Origin: Sediminibacterium magnilacihabitans | Lineage (GTDB): Bacteria; Bacteroidota; Bacteroidia; Chitinophagales; Chitinophagaceae | Length of the DNA stretch: 64,000 nucleotides | Direction: 5' to 3' | Assembly: GCA_002973575.1 (NCBI GenBank) | Contig: PVEQ01000002.1 | Location: 186,001-250,000, forward strand | In this document: positions 52,875-60,919 of the stretch, piece by piece | Layout: every line of letters begins with the position of its first letter | Position numbering within the stretch: the stretch's first letter is position 1 | Made by a program: the position numbers and the translations under genes | The notes under the pieces: generated by a model | What the model saw: only the letters and a program-made list of their open reading frames with translations | What the model was told of the DNA's origin: nothing | Database searches by the model: none

Positions 52875-53780
52875 ATGAATTTCAGCAAACAAAGGCTCTC
52901 TATCGAAGAAGCCAGGCAGACAGATATAGTAAATTATCTGTCTAATTTAGGGTATGAACCCACAAAGATTAGGGGTAATGATTACTGGTATTTGTCTCCC
53001 CTTCGGGAAGAAAAAACAGCTTCTTTTAAAGTAAATCGAAAGTTGAACCGATGGTATGATCACGGATTGGGCAAAGGTGGTAATATCATTGACTTTGCCA
53101 TCTTATACAAAAACTGTACTGTCGGCGAATTCCTGCACCAGTTAAGCGGCAATCTTTCTTTTCAACAACCATTGGTTAGGCACTTGGAAAAACAAGCTGA
53201 CGGCGGTGTTGAAAGCAAAATAAACATTATCCAGGAGAAGGTGCTTTCGTCATTTTCCTTATTGCGTTATCTGCAACAAAGAAGACTTCCTATTGACCTC
53301 GTAGAACGCTATTGTAAAGAAGTAAAATACGAGTTAAACGGCAAAGAATATTTTGGCATTGGCTTTAAAAATAACTCTGGCGGCTATGAAATTCGGAACC
53401 CTTATTTCAAAGCCAGTAGTGCTCCAAAAGACATTACAACGTTTAACAACGGCGCCAAAGAAACCGCCGTTTTCGAAGGCTTTACCGACTTCCTTTCTTT
53501 CATGGCTATTCATAAAAATCAGCCTCAAATATCAAGCGATTTTGTGATTTTAAATTCGGTTTCCTTCTTTGAAAAAGCACGTCCGTTTATGGAAGAACAT
53601 GAGTGCATCCGGCTGTATTTAGACCGTGATGCAACCGGACAAAATTGCAGTCATTATGCCCTGTCGTTAAGCAATAAATACAAAGATGAAAGCTGCTTGT
53701 ATCAGTATCATAATGACTTAAACGATTGGCTGGTGAATTTTGGGAAAGCTCAAAAGAAAACTTTAGGGCATAAAATCTAA
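52875..53780 (+). CDS. CHC2 zinc-finger/Toprim primase-like protein
   Basis: A 301-residue protein with a DnaG-like N-terminus (IEEARQTDIVNYLSNLGYEP, YWYLSPLREEKTASFKVNRK, LNRWYDHGLGKGGNIIDFAI), though the classical CHC2 cysteines are largely missing. A Toprim domain follows, with VFEGFTDFLSF as the Glu motif and RLYLDRDATGQN as DxD. It probably primes replication or complementary-strand synthesis of the mobile element after transfer. I choose the ATG at 52875 over the GTG at 52869. Such genes regularly precede mob modules in Bacteroidota elements. Confidence 0.85.
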   Translation: MNFSKQRLSIEEARQTDIVNYLSNLGYEPTKIRGNDYWYLSPLREEKTASFKVNRKLNRWYDHGLGKGGNIIDFAILYKNCTVGEFLHQLSGNLSFQQPLVRHLEKQADGGVESKINIIQEKVLSSFSLLRYLQQRRLPIDLVERYCKEVKYELNGKEYFGIGFKNNSGGYEIRNPYFKASSAPKDITTFNNGAKETAVFEGFTDFLSFMAIHKNQPQISSDFVILNSVSFFEKARPFMEEHECIRLYLDRDATGQNCSHYALSLSNKYKDESCLYQYHNDLNDWLVNFGKAQKKTLGHKI

Positions 53781-53915
53781 AGTAGTTTCCTACTTAGTTC
53801 TGAACACTTAATACTTGGGGTAAACACTATAAAGGGTGTTTGAAATACCGAATAAATGACTATGAAACATCTTAAGAACATTCCAAAAGCTGTGAGATTG
53901 CCGCTTTCCCGCAAT

Positions 53916-53954
53916 CGGCAAGATGTCCGGTTGTATCACAACCGAATCTTGCCG
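53916..53954 (+). other. Candidate oriT inverted repeat
   Basis: CGGCAAGAT (53916-53924) pairs with ATCTTGCCG (53946-53954), and CGGTTGT (53928-53934) pairs with ACAACCG (53938-53944), with a 3-nt loop. Another imperfect palindrome, GGTAAACAC...GTGTTT..TACC, lies about 70 bp upstream. It is 51 bp before the MobC-like gene and lacks a T-run, so a terminator is unlikely. The position and structure fit an origin of transfer with a nick site in the following GC-rich segment. Confidence 0.6.
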
Positions 53955-54004
53955 CCCTTTACTCCGAAGTCGTGGGCGGGGACACTATAATGTAAAAACA
54001 GAGT

Positions 54005-54418
54005 TTGAAACGTGAAAATGAAATCGTGATGAGCGAACAAAATAACAATCGAACCAAATGGCTACACCTGCGTCTAAGGCAAGAAGAATACGACAAATTG
54101 CATAAGCAGTTCAAGAAAACAACTTGCCGAAAACTAAGTGATTATGCCCGCAAAATCTTGCTCGGTAAACCTGTAACCAGCACTTACCGCAACCAGTCTT
54201 TGGATGACTTTATGGCAGAAGCTATGAGGCTTAGAAATGAGTTAAACGGCATTGGAAATAACTTCAATCAGGCTGTAAAAAAACTTCACACACTACACCA
54301 GATTTCCGAGTTCAGAAGCTGGATTATTACCTACGAATTAGAGAAACAAACGGTCTTAAACAAGGTGGAAGAAATCAAAAATCACATCCAAAAAATTGCT
54401 GAAAAATGGTTGCAGTAA
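54005..54418 (+). CDS. MobC-like relaxosome accessory protein
   Basis: A 137-residue protein with an N-terminal ribbon-helix-helix-like part (TKWLHLRLRQEEYDKLHKQF, LSDYARKILLGKPV) and a C-terminal MobC signature (MRLRNELNGIGNNFNQAVKK), probably a plasmid mobilization relaxosome protein that bends oriT DNA. It overlaps the relaxase start by 13 bp, so the two are coupled. It has an N-terminal open frame of a few extra residues; MSEQNNNRTKW at 54029 is a possible shorter start. Confidence 0.88.
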   Translation: MKRENEIVMSEQNNNRTKWLHLRLRQEEYDKLHKQFKKTTCRKLSDYARKILLGKPVTSTYRNQSLDDFMAEAMRLRNELNGIGNNFNQAVKKLHTLHQISEFRSWIITYELEKQTVLNKVEEIKNHIQKIAEKWLQ

Positions 54419-55680
54419 TCAAGACAGGACACTCCATTCACCGCATTTTGAACTACAACGAGAACAAGGTGAAAGAGGGCGTGGCTGAATGTATTTCAGC
54501 CGCTAATTATCCGATAGAAGCCGAAAAATTATCCTTTAATCAAAAGCTAAATCGGTTGTTCAAACAGGCTTCTTTGAACGAAAATGTTACAAGAAATAGC
54601 GTCCATGTTTCACTAAATTTTGACCCAAACGAGAAGCTTTCTGATGGTCAATTAAAAGAGATTGCGGACACTTATATGCAGAAAATTGGCTTTGGAGAAC
54701 AGCCTTATTTGGTGTACCAGCACCTCGATGCTGGGCATCCACATATTCATATTGTTTCAGTCAAAGTGAGAGCCGATGGAACCCGTATAGATACCCAAAA
54801 TATTGGTCGGAACCAGTCTGAAAAAGCACGGAAAGAAATTGAGATCGCCTATGGCTTGGCAAGGGCTGAGGATATGAAGAAGAAGCAGTATGAACTTAAA
54901 TCTGCTTATACCCAAAAGGTTCAGTATGGAAGGTCCGATTCCAGACGGGCAATAGCTAATGTGCTGGATGCTGTACTGAATACTTACAAGTACACATCCC
55001 TGCCTGAACTCAATGCGGTTTTGAAGCAATATAACGTGATGGCAGATAGAGGTAGCGAAAGCTCAAGGACATACCAACATCAGGGATTGCTCTACCGCAT
55101 TTTAGACGAACAGAGCAATCCTGTTGGCGTTCCTATTAAAGCCAGTTCTTTCCATAACAAACCTACTTTGAAATATCTGGAAGAAAGGTTTCCCCTTAAC
55201 GAAGTTGCCCGGCAGCCGCACAAATCACGGGTTAAAAATGCCATTGATTTAGCCTTGCTAAAACAGACAAATCAATCGCTGCAAACTTTGATAAAAGCCC
55301 TCGAAAAAGAAGGTATCAACACTGTTGTACGGCAGAATGCAGACGGTGTTATTTACGGGATTACCTATGTTGACCACCGCACAAAATGCGTCTTTAACGG
55401 GAGTGCTATAGGCAAACCTTACAGTGCAAAAGGCATTTTGGAAAGATGTGGCGAGGCGAAAGAACAACCTATACAAAAGCAGGAGTTTATAAAACAAACA
55501 TCATCAAAAACATTCTTGCCAGAGGAGCAAGCAATACCGCCTGCAGTTCAACAAAACAAAGGTGACAATGAACTTCTGGAAACCTTATTACAACCGGAAC
55601 ATACATCCGGTTATGTTCCTCACCAGTTAACTAAAAAGGGAGGAAGAAAACGCAGAAAACGGACGAACAAACGGCTTTAA
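54406..55680 (+). CDS. MOBP-type relaxase
   Basis: A 424-residue relaxase/mobilization nuclease. The N-terminal 200 residues contain HASLN-like SVHVSLNFDPNEKLSD (motif region) and HLDAGHPHIHIVSVKVRADG, the HxHxH metal site near residues 111-115. The catalytic Tyr is probably an early Tyr (Y18 in RILNYNENK). The rest is a basic C-terminal tail, partly disordered, ending KGGRKRRKRTNK. It nicks oriT and pilots the strand in transfer. It works with the MobC-like gene (13 bp overlap) and the coupling protein 20 bp downstream. Confidence 0.9.
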   Translation: MVAVIKTGHSIHRILNYNENKVKEGVAECISAANYPIEAEKLSFNQKLNRLFKQASLNENVTRNSVHVSLNFDPNEKLSDGQLKEIADTYMQKIGFGEQPYLVYQHLDAGHPHIHIVSVKVRADGTRIDTQNIGRNQSEKARKEIEIAYGLARAEDMKKKQYELKSAYTQKVQYGRSDSRRAIANVLDAVLNTYKYTSLPELNAVLKQYNVMADRGSESSRTYQHQGLLYRILDEQSNPVGVPIKASSFHNKPTLKYLEERFPLNEVARQPHKSRVKNAIDLALLKQTNQSLQTLIKALEKEGINTVVRQNADGVIYGITYVDHRTKCVFNGSAIGKPYSAKGILERCGEAKEQPIQKQEFIKQTSSKTFLPEEQAIPPAVQQNKGDNELLETLLQPEHTSGYVPHQLTKKGGRKRRKRTNKRL

Positions 55681-55700
55681 TTATTCAAAAATATACAGCT

Positions 55701-57689
55701 ATGCACACAGGGGAAAACGAGCAAGCGCTGAGGAAAATCCTGGACATGACCAGGTTGATCAGCATAGCCATTTTAGGGTTGCATTTTTATTATTACTGCT
55801 ATACTGCTTTTGGCGAATGGCAATTGACTGCAACCCTTACCGACAGGCTAATGGGTAATATCCGAAGCACTGGATTGTTTAACAACTTTCATACATCCAA
55901 GCTATTTGCTTTGGGATTTTTAGTCATATCGCTATTGGGTGCAAAGGGTAGAAAAGATGAAAAATTAAGCTATAAAACTGCTTTTGCGTACGTCGTTACA
56001 GGACTGCTGATATACTTCTTAAGTTACCTTTCTTTGCTTGCTAAAATTGCGTTGACCACGGCAGCAATGCTCTATATGGGGATTACAGCCATAGGCTTTA
56101 TGTTGGTCTTATCAGGAGGCACTTTACTGTCCCGTGTGATACAGCAAAAGTTAAACAGCCAAGACATTTTCAACAAGGAAAATGAGACGTTTCCACAGGA
56201 AGAAAGGCTGCTGGAAAACGAATATTCCATCAATCTTCCTGCGCAATATAATCTGAAGGGAAGAATACGGCGAAGTTGGGTCAACATCATTAATCCTTTT
56301 AGGGCTTTGTTGGTACTTGGCTCACCTGGAGCAGGCAAGTCCTATTTTGTTATCCGGCATGTCATTACGCAGCACATCAGGAAGGGATTTACCATGTTTG
56401 TGTACGATTTTAAGTTTGACGACTTATCTAAAATTGCGTATAACACCTGGCTAAAACATAAAATGAAATACCCGGTTCAACCGCAGTTTTATGTCATCAA
56501 TTTTGACGACCTCACCCGCAGTCACCGGTGCAATCCCTTAGACCACGAGACCATGACCGATATTACGGACGCAGCGGAATCAGCCCGCACCATTTTAATG
56601 GGCTTAAACCGGGAGTGGATCAAGCGGCAGGGTGACTTTTTTGTAGAGTCTCCCATCAACTTTTTAACGGCGATTATCTGGTATTTACGGAAGTACAGAG
56701 ACGGGGAATTTTGCACCTTGCCGCATGTTATTGAACTAATGCAGGTGGACTATGACAGCCTGTTTACAGCTCTCAGAACCGAGAAGGAAATTGAGGTGCT
56801 AATTAACCCCTTTGTCAATGCCTACCTGAACGATGTAATGGAGCAATTGGAAGGGCAAATTGCTTCCGCCAAAATAGCTATGGCAAGGCTTTCTTCCCCT
56901 CAATTATATTATGTTTTATCAGGTAATGATTTTACCCTTGACATCAATAATCCCGACCGGCCGAAGCTTGTCTGCATGGGTAACAACCCGCAGAAAATAC
57001 AGATTTACGGGGCGGTATTGTCTCTTTATGTAAACCGCCTAATAAAGCTGGTGAACAAAAAAGGAAAACAAAAGAGCAGCCTCATTTTCGATGAATTTCC
57101 CACTATTTACCTCAACAACATGGATAGCCTGATTGCCACCGCCCGGAGCAATAAAGTAGCGACCTGTTTGGGCGTGCAAGACTTTAGCCAACTGCGAAAA
57201 GACTATGGGAAAGAGCAGGCAGACGTGATTATGAACATCACAGGAAACATTGTAAGTGGGCAGGTTACAGGTGATACCGCCAAACAGCTTTCGGAGCGTT
57301 TTGGAAAGATTATGCAGGACCGGGAAAGCCTCTCTATAAACCGTTCTGATACCTCCATAAGCCGATCTAAACAACTTGAAGCAGCCATTCCACCATCCAA
57401 AATTTCAGCCCTTTCTTCCGGCGAATTTGTGGGAATGGTAGCCGATGACCCGGACTGTAAAATTGAACTGAAAGCCTTCCATTGTTCAATCGTAAACGAC
57501 CATGAAGCATTGAAGCAAGAGCAGAATAACTATAAGGAAATCCCTGTTATACGTAAGCTGGATAATGCAATGGTTCAGCGAAATTATTTACAGATAAAGC
57601 AGGATGTACAGGATATTATTCAGTCCGAAATGGAGCGGGTTTTAAGCGACCCAGGGCTAAGCCATTTGGTGATAAAGAAGAATTTATAA
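55701..57689 (+). CDS. Type IV coupling protein (VirD4/TraG-like, MobC-type in Bacteroidota)
   Basis: A 662-residue membrane ATPase with about four N-terminal TM helices, then Walker A LVLGSPGAGKSYFVIRH (residues about 205-220) and Walker B SSLIFDEFPTIYL (about residue 460), followed by RSNKVATCLGVQDFSQLRKD. It is the coupling protein that links the relaxosome to a conjugation machine. No VirB/Tra genes are in the window, so the element must borrow the secretion apparatus of another element. It ends the mob operon; a promoter for the next operon follows. Confidence 0.92.
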   Translation: MHTGENEQALRKILDMTRLISIAILGLHFYYYCYTAFGEWQLTATLTDRLMGNIRSTGLFNNFHTSKLFALGFLVISLLGAKGRKDEKLSYKTAFAYVVTGLLIYFLSYLSLLAKIALTTAAMLYMGITAIGFMLVLSGGTLLSRVIQQKLNSQDIFNKENETFPQEERLLENEYSINLPAQYNLKGRIRRSWVNIINPFRALLVLGSPGAGKSYFVIRHVITQHIRKGFTMFVYDFKFDDLSKIAYNTWLKHKMKYPVQPQFYVINFDDLTRSHRCNPLDHETMTDITDAAESARTILMGLNREWIKRQGDFFVESPINFLTAIIWYLRKYRDGEFCTLPHVIELMQVDYDSLFTALRTEKEIEVLINPFVNAYLNDVMEQLEGQIASAKIAMARLSSPQLYYVLSGNDFTLDINNPDRPKLVCMGNNPQKIQIYGAVLSLYVNRLIKLVNKKGKQKSSLIFDEFPTIYLNNMDSLIATARSNKVATCLGVQDFSQLRKDYGKEQADVIMNITGNIVSGQVTGDTAKQLSERFGKIMQDRESLSINRSDTSISRSKQLEAAIPPSKISALSSGEFVGMVADDPDCKIELKAFHCSIVNDHEALKQEQNNYKEIPVIRKLDNAMVQRNYLQIKQDVQDIIQSEMERVLSDPGLSHLVIKKNL

Positions 57690-57749
57690 ACATCGAAAAA
57701 GCTTCTGGTTGATTATCTACAATTCTTGCCTCCATTTATAAAAGAATAG

Positions 57750-57784
57750 TACATTTGACGAAATTGTCCAAACAAATTGGTCAA
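57750..57784 (+). promoter_or_regulatory. Promoter and operator of the XRE-pAgo operon
   Basis: A -7 box TACATTTG (57750-57757), in the same GAATAGTAnATTTG context as the promoter at 51972, is followed by an inverted repeat TTGTCCAA-N5-TTGGTCAA (57764-57784) that covers the expected transcription start and ends at the XRE start codon. This layout fits autorepression by the first gene. Confidence 0.6.
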
Positions 57785-58078
57785 ATGGAGTCTTTTGGTC
57801 GTTATATTAGAAGGTTGCGAGAAGAAAGGCAATTACCTCTTAGAAAAGTTGCAGCATATCTTGATATTGATACTTCAACGCTAAGCAAGGTTGAGCGGGG
57901 TGATAGACCTATCTCCATCCAATATCTGGAACCACTCAGTAGGATTTTTGAGGTCGGGCTAAAGGATATTCAAGTTCAGTTTATAGCTGATGCCATTGAT
58001 CAAAACTTTGGACAATTAGAGTTTATTCAAGAAGGGTTAAAAGAAACACAGAATAGACTTAAAAAAGAAAAAAAGTAA
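57785..58078 (+). CDS. XRE-family transcriptional regulator
   Basis: A 97-residue protein from the ATG at 57785 (MESFGRYIRRLREERQLPLR). A TTG frame at 57755 would begin within the promoter box and is rejected. A complete HTH_3 domain is present: LREERQLPLRKVAAYLDIDT, STLSKVERGDRPISIQYLEP, with a short C-terminal helical, Lys-rich tail. It lies 14 bp ahead of the DUF4062-APAZ gene and behind an inverted repeat operator, so it is a likely controller of the defence operon, similar to the C proteins of restriction systems. Confidence 0.9.
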   Translation: MESFGRYIRRLREERQLPLRKVAAYLDIDTSTLSKVERGDRPISIQYLEPLSRIFEVGLKDIQVQFIADAIDQNFGQLEFIQEGLKETQNRLKKEKK

Positions 58079-58092
58079 AATGTCATCAAGCT

Positions 58093-59484
58093 ATGTTCAT
58101 AACACAGCCGAGAGTATTTATCAGCAGTACTATTGTGGATTTACCCAACGAGCGAAAGGCTGCGTTAAAAGCTGTAGAAAAAGCAGGCGGTTTCCCGGTG
58201 ATGTCCGAGTTTACTATGGAAGCGCAAAGCACCGACTCGCTCACCGCTTGTTTGGATAAAGTTAAAAGTTCAGACATATATGTTCTTATTTTAGGAGGAA
58301 GGTATGGCTGGCAACCCGAGGGAAAGGAGTCCATTACAGAGATGGAATATCAGACGGCATTAGCCAATAAATTGCCCGTGCTGGTTTTCAATACCACTTA
58401 TCCGAAAGAGCCTTTGCAGAAACAATTTGAGGGCAGGGTTGAACCTTCCTGGTTCAGAAAAACCGTTCATGATGCTTTTGAATTGCAGGATGAAATTGAA
58501 AAATCTTTGAAAGCTGAATTTGAGAAAAAGCAAAACGAATACTTCAATAATACAGAGCCTGTCTATTCTAACTTGGTCAAAATTAGCTTTCCAGAATACG
58601 TCTATGTTGCAGACCTTGATATTGACAAAAAAGCGGTCAATGACTACAATAAGGAACGGGGGATTTATATAAAAAAACCAACCTTAAAAGACTATGCCGT
58701 ATCTGCATTGTACATGAAAGATATTTCTTTTCCGCACGATTGGATAATCTGGAATAAAAAGATACTCACCTTTCATGATTTACAAGACCCGGCTTTACCA
58801 CTAACAAAAATCATTGATGCAGGTACAGCCGAAAGACTTTGTTGTGATGAGTTTTATAGCACATCACCGGATGACATGTCAACCTTTAAATATCTGTTGA
58901 AAAAATGCTTAGAAGCAAAACTTCACAAGTTGAGGATAAAATGGATAAGAGATGAAAAGCTATTTGCTTTTATACCTACTCAAAAAGATGATAAAGATCG
59001 TTGGCAGCCCCGGTCAATAGAGTGGATGAAAACGAGTAAAAAGGCAACCCGTAAAGTAGTAGATATAAAACGAAACCTGAAGAATAAGGAAGAAATATTC
59101 GATATGCGCTGCCTTGCCTTCCGAACGCATTTTGAAGTATTTGATCAAGATTGGTATCTCTCTATAAAACCTGAATGGGTGTTTTTATGGAGTGATTTTA
59201 GAGTATCCAGTATTGCTTACAAAAATATACAGTGGTTGAAGAAGACAGAAAGGAACATGCATGTATTCAACCACTTCAACTTTATTCTCCGTTACCTGCA
59301 ACCGCCAGCTTCCGCATCTATGTTCGATGAATACAGGAATTATCCTTTTTTAAGTATCGGACAAATAGAGAAGTTTGATTTTGCACCCATTGTACCGGAT
59401 AACGTTTGGGTAAATTTGGAAGAACAAGGAACGCAAAAAAAATTAAGTGACGAAAGTGGAAACGTTGATCTCTTTGGATTATGA
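58093..59484 (+). CDS. DUF4062-APAZ effector subunit of a short pAgo system
   Basis: A 463-residue two-domain protein. Residues 1 to about 130 are DUF4062, a TIR-like Rossmann fold: PRVFISSTIVDLPNERKAAL, then DIYVLILGGRYGW and SITEMEYQTALANKLPVLVF, where E83 or E85 could be the TIR-like catalytic Glu. From about residue 180 the protein is an APAZ domain, best seen in AFRTHFEVFDQDWYLSIKPE (about 341-360), WVFLWSDFR and QWLKKTERNMHVFNHFNFIL. APAZ pairs with short Argonautes. The stop overlaps the pAgo start by 4 bp. The DUF4062 domain would be the toxic effector (perhaps NAD degradation) triggered by the pAgo; that is inferred from SPARTA. Confidence 0.85.
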   Translation: MFITQPRVFISSTIVDLPNERKAALKAVEKAGGFPVMSEFTMEAQSTDSLTACLDKVKSSDIYVLILGGRYGWQPEGKESITEMEYQTALANKLPVLVFNTTYPKEPLQKQFEGRVEPSWFRKTVHDAFELQDEIEKSLKAEFEKKQNEYFNNTEPVYSNLVKISFPEYVYVADLDIDKKAVNDYNKERGIYIKKPTLKDYAVSALYMKDISFPHDWIIWNKKILTFHDLQDPALPLTKIIDAGTAERLCCDEFYSTSPDDMSTFKYLLKKCLEAKLHKLRIKWIRDEKLFAFIPTQKDDKDRWQPRSIEWMKTSKKATRKVVDIKRNLKNKEEIFDMRCLAFRTHFEVFDQDWYLSIKPEWVFLWSDFRVSSIAYKNIQWLKKTERNMHVFNHFNFILRYLQPPASASMFDEYRNYPFLSIGQIEKFDFAPIVPDNVWVNLEEQGTQKKLSDESGNVDLFGL

Positions 59485-60905
59485 AAGCTGAATATTTACA
59501 AGAACCATTTTTATTTTTCGGAAAAGGTAAAAGTATCTGTCCCAGGGAAGGTATTTCCGGATTAAATGTGTATGACACAGTACAAGAGGCAAGAAAAAAT
59601 CAATTGCTAATTGGCATAGTAGGTATAGAAGGTGATGTAGAAAACTTAAAAGGATGGCTGAAACGATTTGAAAGCTTTATCCCTGCTAATCCGAAAGGCA
59701 AACAAAAAGGGCTTTTTAAGTCGTTTCCCGGTTTTAATCTTAGTCAGGGATTTTGCGCCCAATTCATTTACGGGTCGAACTTTGAGCGAATACTATCGCC
59801 CAACGACATAAAGAAGATATTGGGTGAAAAAAACCATGAGCAGCAAATTATAAATGCTGTTGATCTTTTTAATGAACACATAAAGTTCTTGTCCGACATC
59901 AAAAATTGTGATGTAGTAATATGTGTTATTCCCAAAGCGTTTGAAGGAAAAATTGTAAAAGAAAACAAGGACGAAGAACCGGTAGAAACTACGGCGGAAG
60001 ATACCGAAGAGCCGGAGTTAGAGTTGAACTTCAGAAGGGCATTGAAAGCAAAAGCAATGCAGTGCAACACACCTATTCAACTGATACGGGAATATGTGCT
60101 TCACGATAACAGTAAATCGCAGGATGCAGCCACTAAAGCCTGGAACTTCTGTACGGCTCTTTACTACAAGGGGCTGCAAACTATTCCCTGGAAGTTAGAA
60201 GTGGACGAGAACCGTCCAAAGGTTTGTTATGTAGGAATTGGTTTTTACAGAAGCAGAGATAAGAAAACGATACAGACAAGCTTAGCCCAGATTTTTAACG
60301 AAAACGGAAAAGGTGTCATTCTTAGGGGATCGCCGGTAATGGAAGACAAGGAGGACCGAAAACCACATCTTACATACGATCAATCAAATGCCCTATTAAA
60401 AGATGCTCTAACGAGGTATAAATTTGCCACAGGCACAATGCCCGGCAGGCTGGTGCTTCATAAAACGTCTAAATATTACGATGATGAATTGGATGGCTTT
60501 GAACAAGCAATGTCTGAGTTAGGAATTACGGAATACGATATAGTAACTGTAATGGAAACAGACTTGCGATTTTTTAGAAACAATTTATATCCGCCGGTAA
60601 GAGGAGCTTTGTTTTCATTAACAGAGGAAAGACATATCCTTTACACCAGAGGTTCGGTACATCAATACCAAACATATCCAGGCATGTATATACCGGCTCC
60701 TCTCGAAATCCGAATTGTAAGTGCTGTATCATCTGTAAAAACAGTATGCAGAGAAATCCTTGGACTAACAAAAATGAACTGGAATAATACGCAGTTTGAC
60801 AATAAATATCCTATTACAATAGGGTGTGCGAGAAAGGTTGGTGAAATAATGAAGTATTTAGGAGAGAAGGATACACCTAAAGAGTCCTATGCCTTTTATA
60901 TGTAA
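59481..60905 (+). CDS. Short prokaryotic Argonaute (MID-PIWI, catalytically inactive)
   Basis: A 474-residue short pAgo. The N-terminal part contains the MID domain, with NCDVVICVIPKAF (residues 142-154) and CNTPIQLIREYVL (195-207). The PIWI fold starts near residue 245 with VCYVGIGFYRSRD, where the first catalytic Asp of slicer Argonautes is Gly; later blocks are GTMPGRLVLHKTSKY (318-332), FRNNLYPPVRGALFSL and ILGLTKMNWNNTQFD, with Asn in place of the final catalytic residue. It should bind guide and target nucleic acid without cutting and activate the DUF4062-APAZ partner, with which it overlaps by 4 bp. No PAZ or N domain is present, as in all short pAgos. Confidence 0.92.
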   Translation: MKAEYLQEPFLFFGKGKSICPREGISGLNVYDTVQEARKNQLLIGIVGIEGDVENLKGWLKRFESFIPANPKGKQKGLFKSFPGFNLSQGFCAQFIYGSNFERILSPNDIKKILGEKNHEQQIINAVDLFNEHIKFLSDIKNCDVVICVIPKAFEGKIVKENKDEEPVETTAEDTEEPELELNFRRALKAKAMQCNTPIQLIREYVLHDNSKSQDAATKAWNFCTALYYKGLQTIPWKLEVDENRPKVCYVGIGFYRSRDKKTIQTSLAQIFNENGKGVILRGSPVMEDKEDRKPHLTYDQSNALLKDALTRYKFATGTMPGRLVLHKTSKYYDDELDGFEQAMSELGITEYDIVTVMETDLRFFRNNLYPPVRGALFSLTEERHILYTRGSVHQYQTYPGMYIPAPLEIRIVSAVSSVKTVCREILGLTKMNWNNTQFDNKYPITIGCARKVGEIMKYLGEKDTPKESYAFYM

Positions 60906-60919
60906 ACTTAATATTTAGA

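Noticed and set aside
53916..53954. Large palindrome as a rho-independent terminator of the primase-like gene
   Set aside because: It is not followed by a T-run, lies 135 bp after the stop, and sits just before mobC/relaxase; oriT is a better fit.
57755..57784. TTG start of the XRE gene at 57755
   Set aside because: It would start within the promoter -7 box and the operator; the ATG at 57785 starts the HTH domain directly.
59481..60905. Slicing-competent long Argonaute
   Set aside because: The protein has only MID-PIWI length, no PAZ, and lacks the catalytic Asp at the first PIWI strand (VGIGFY) and the final catalytic residue.
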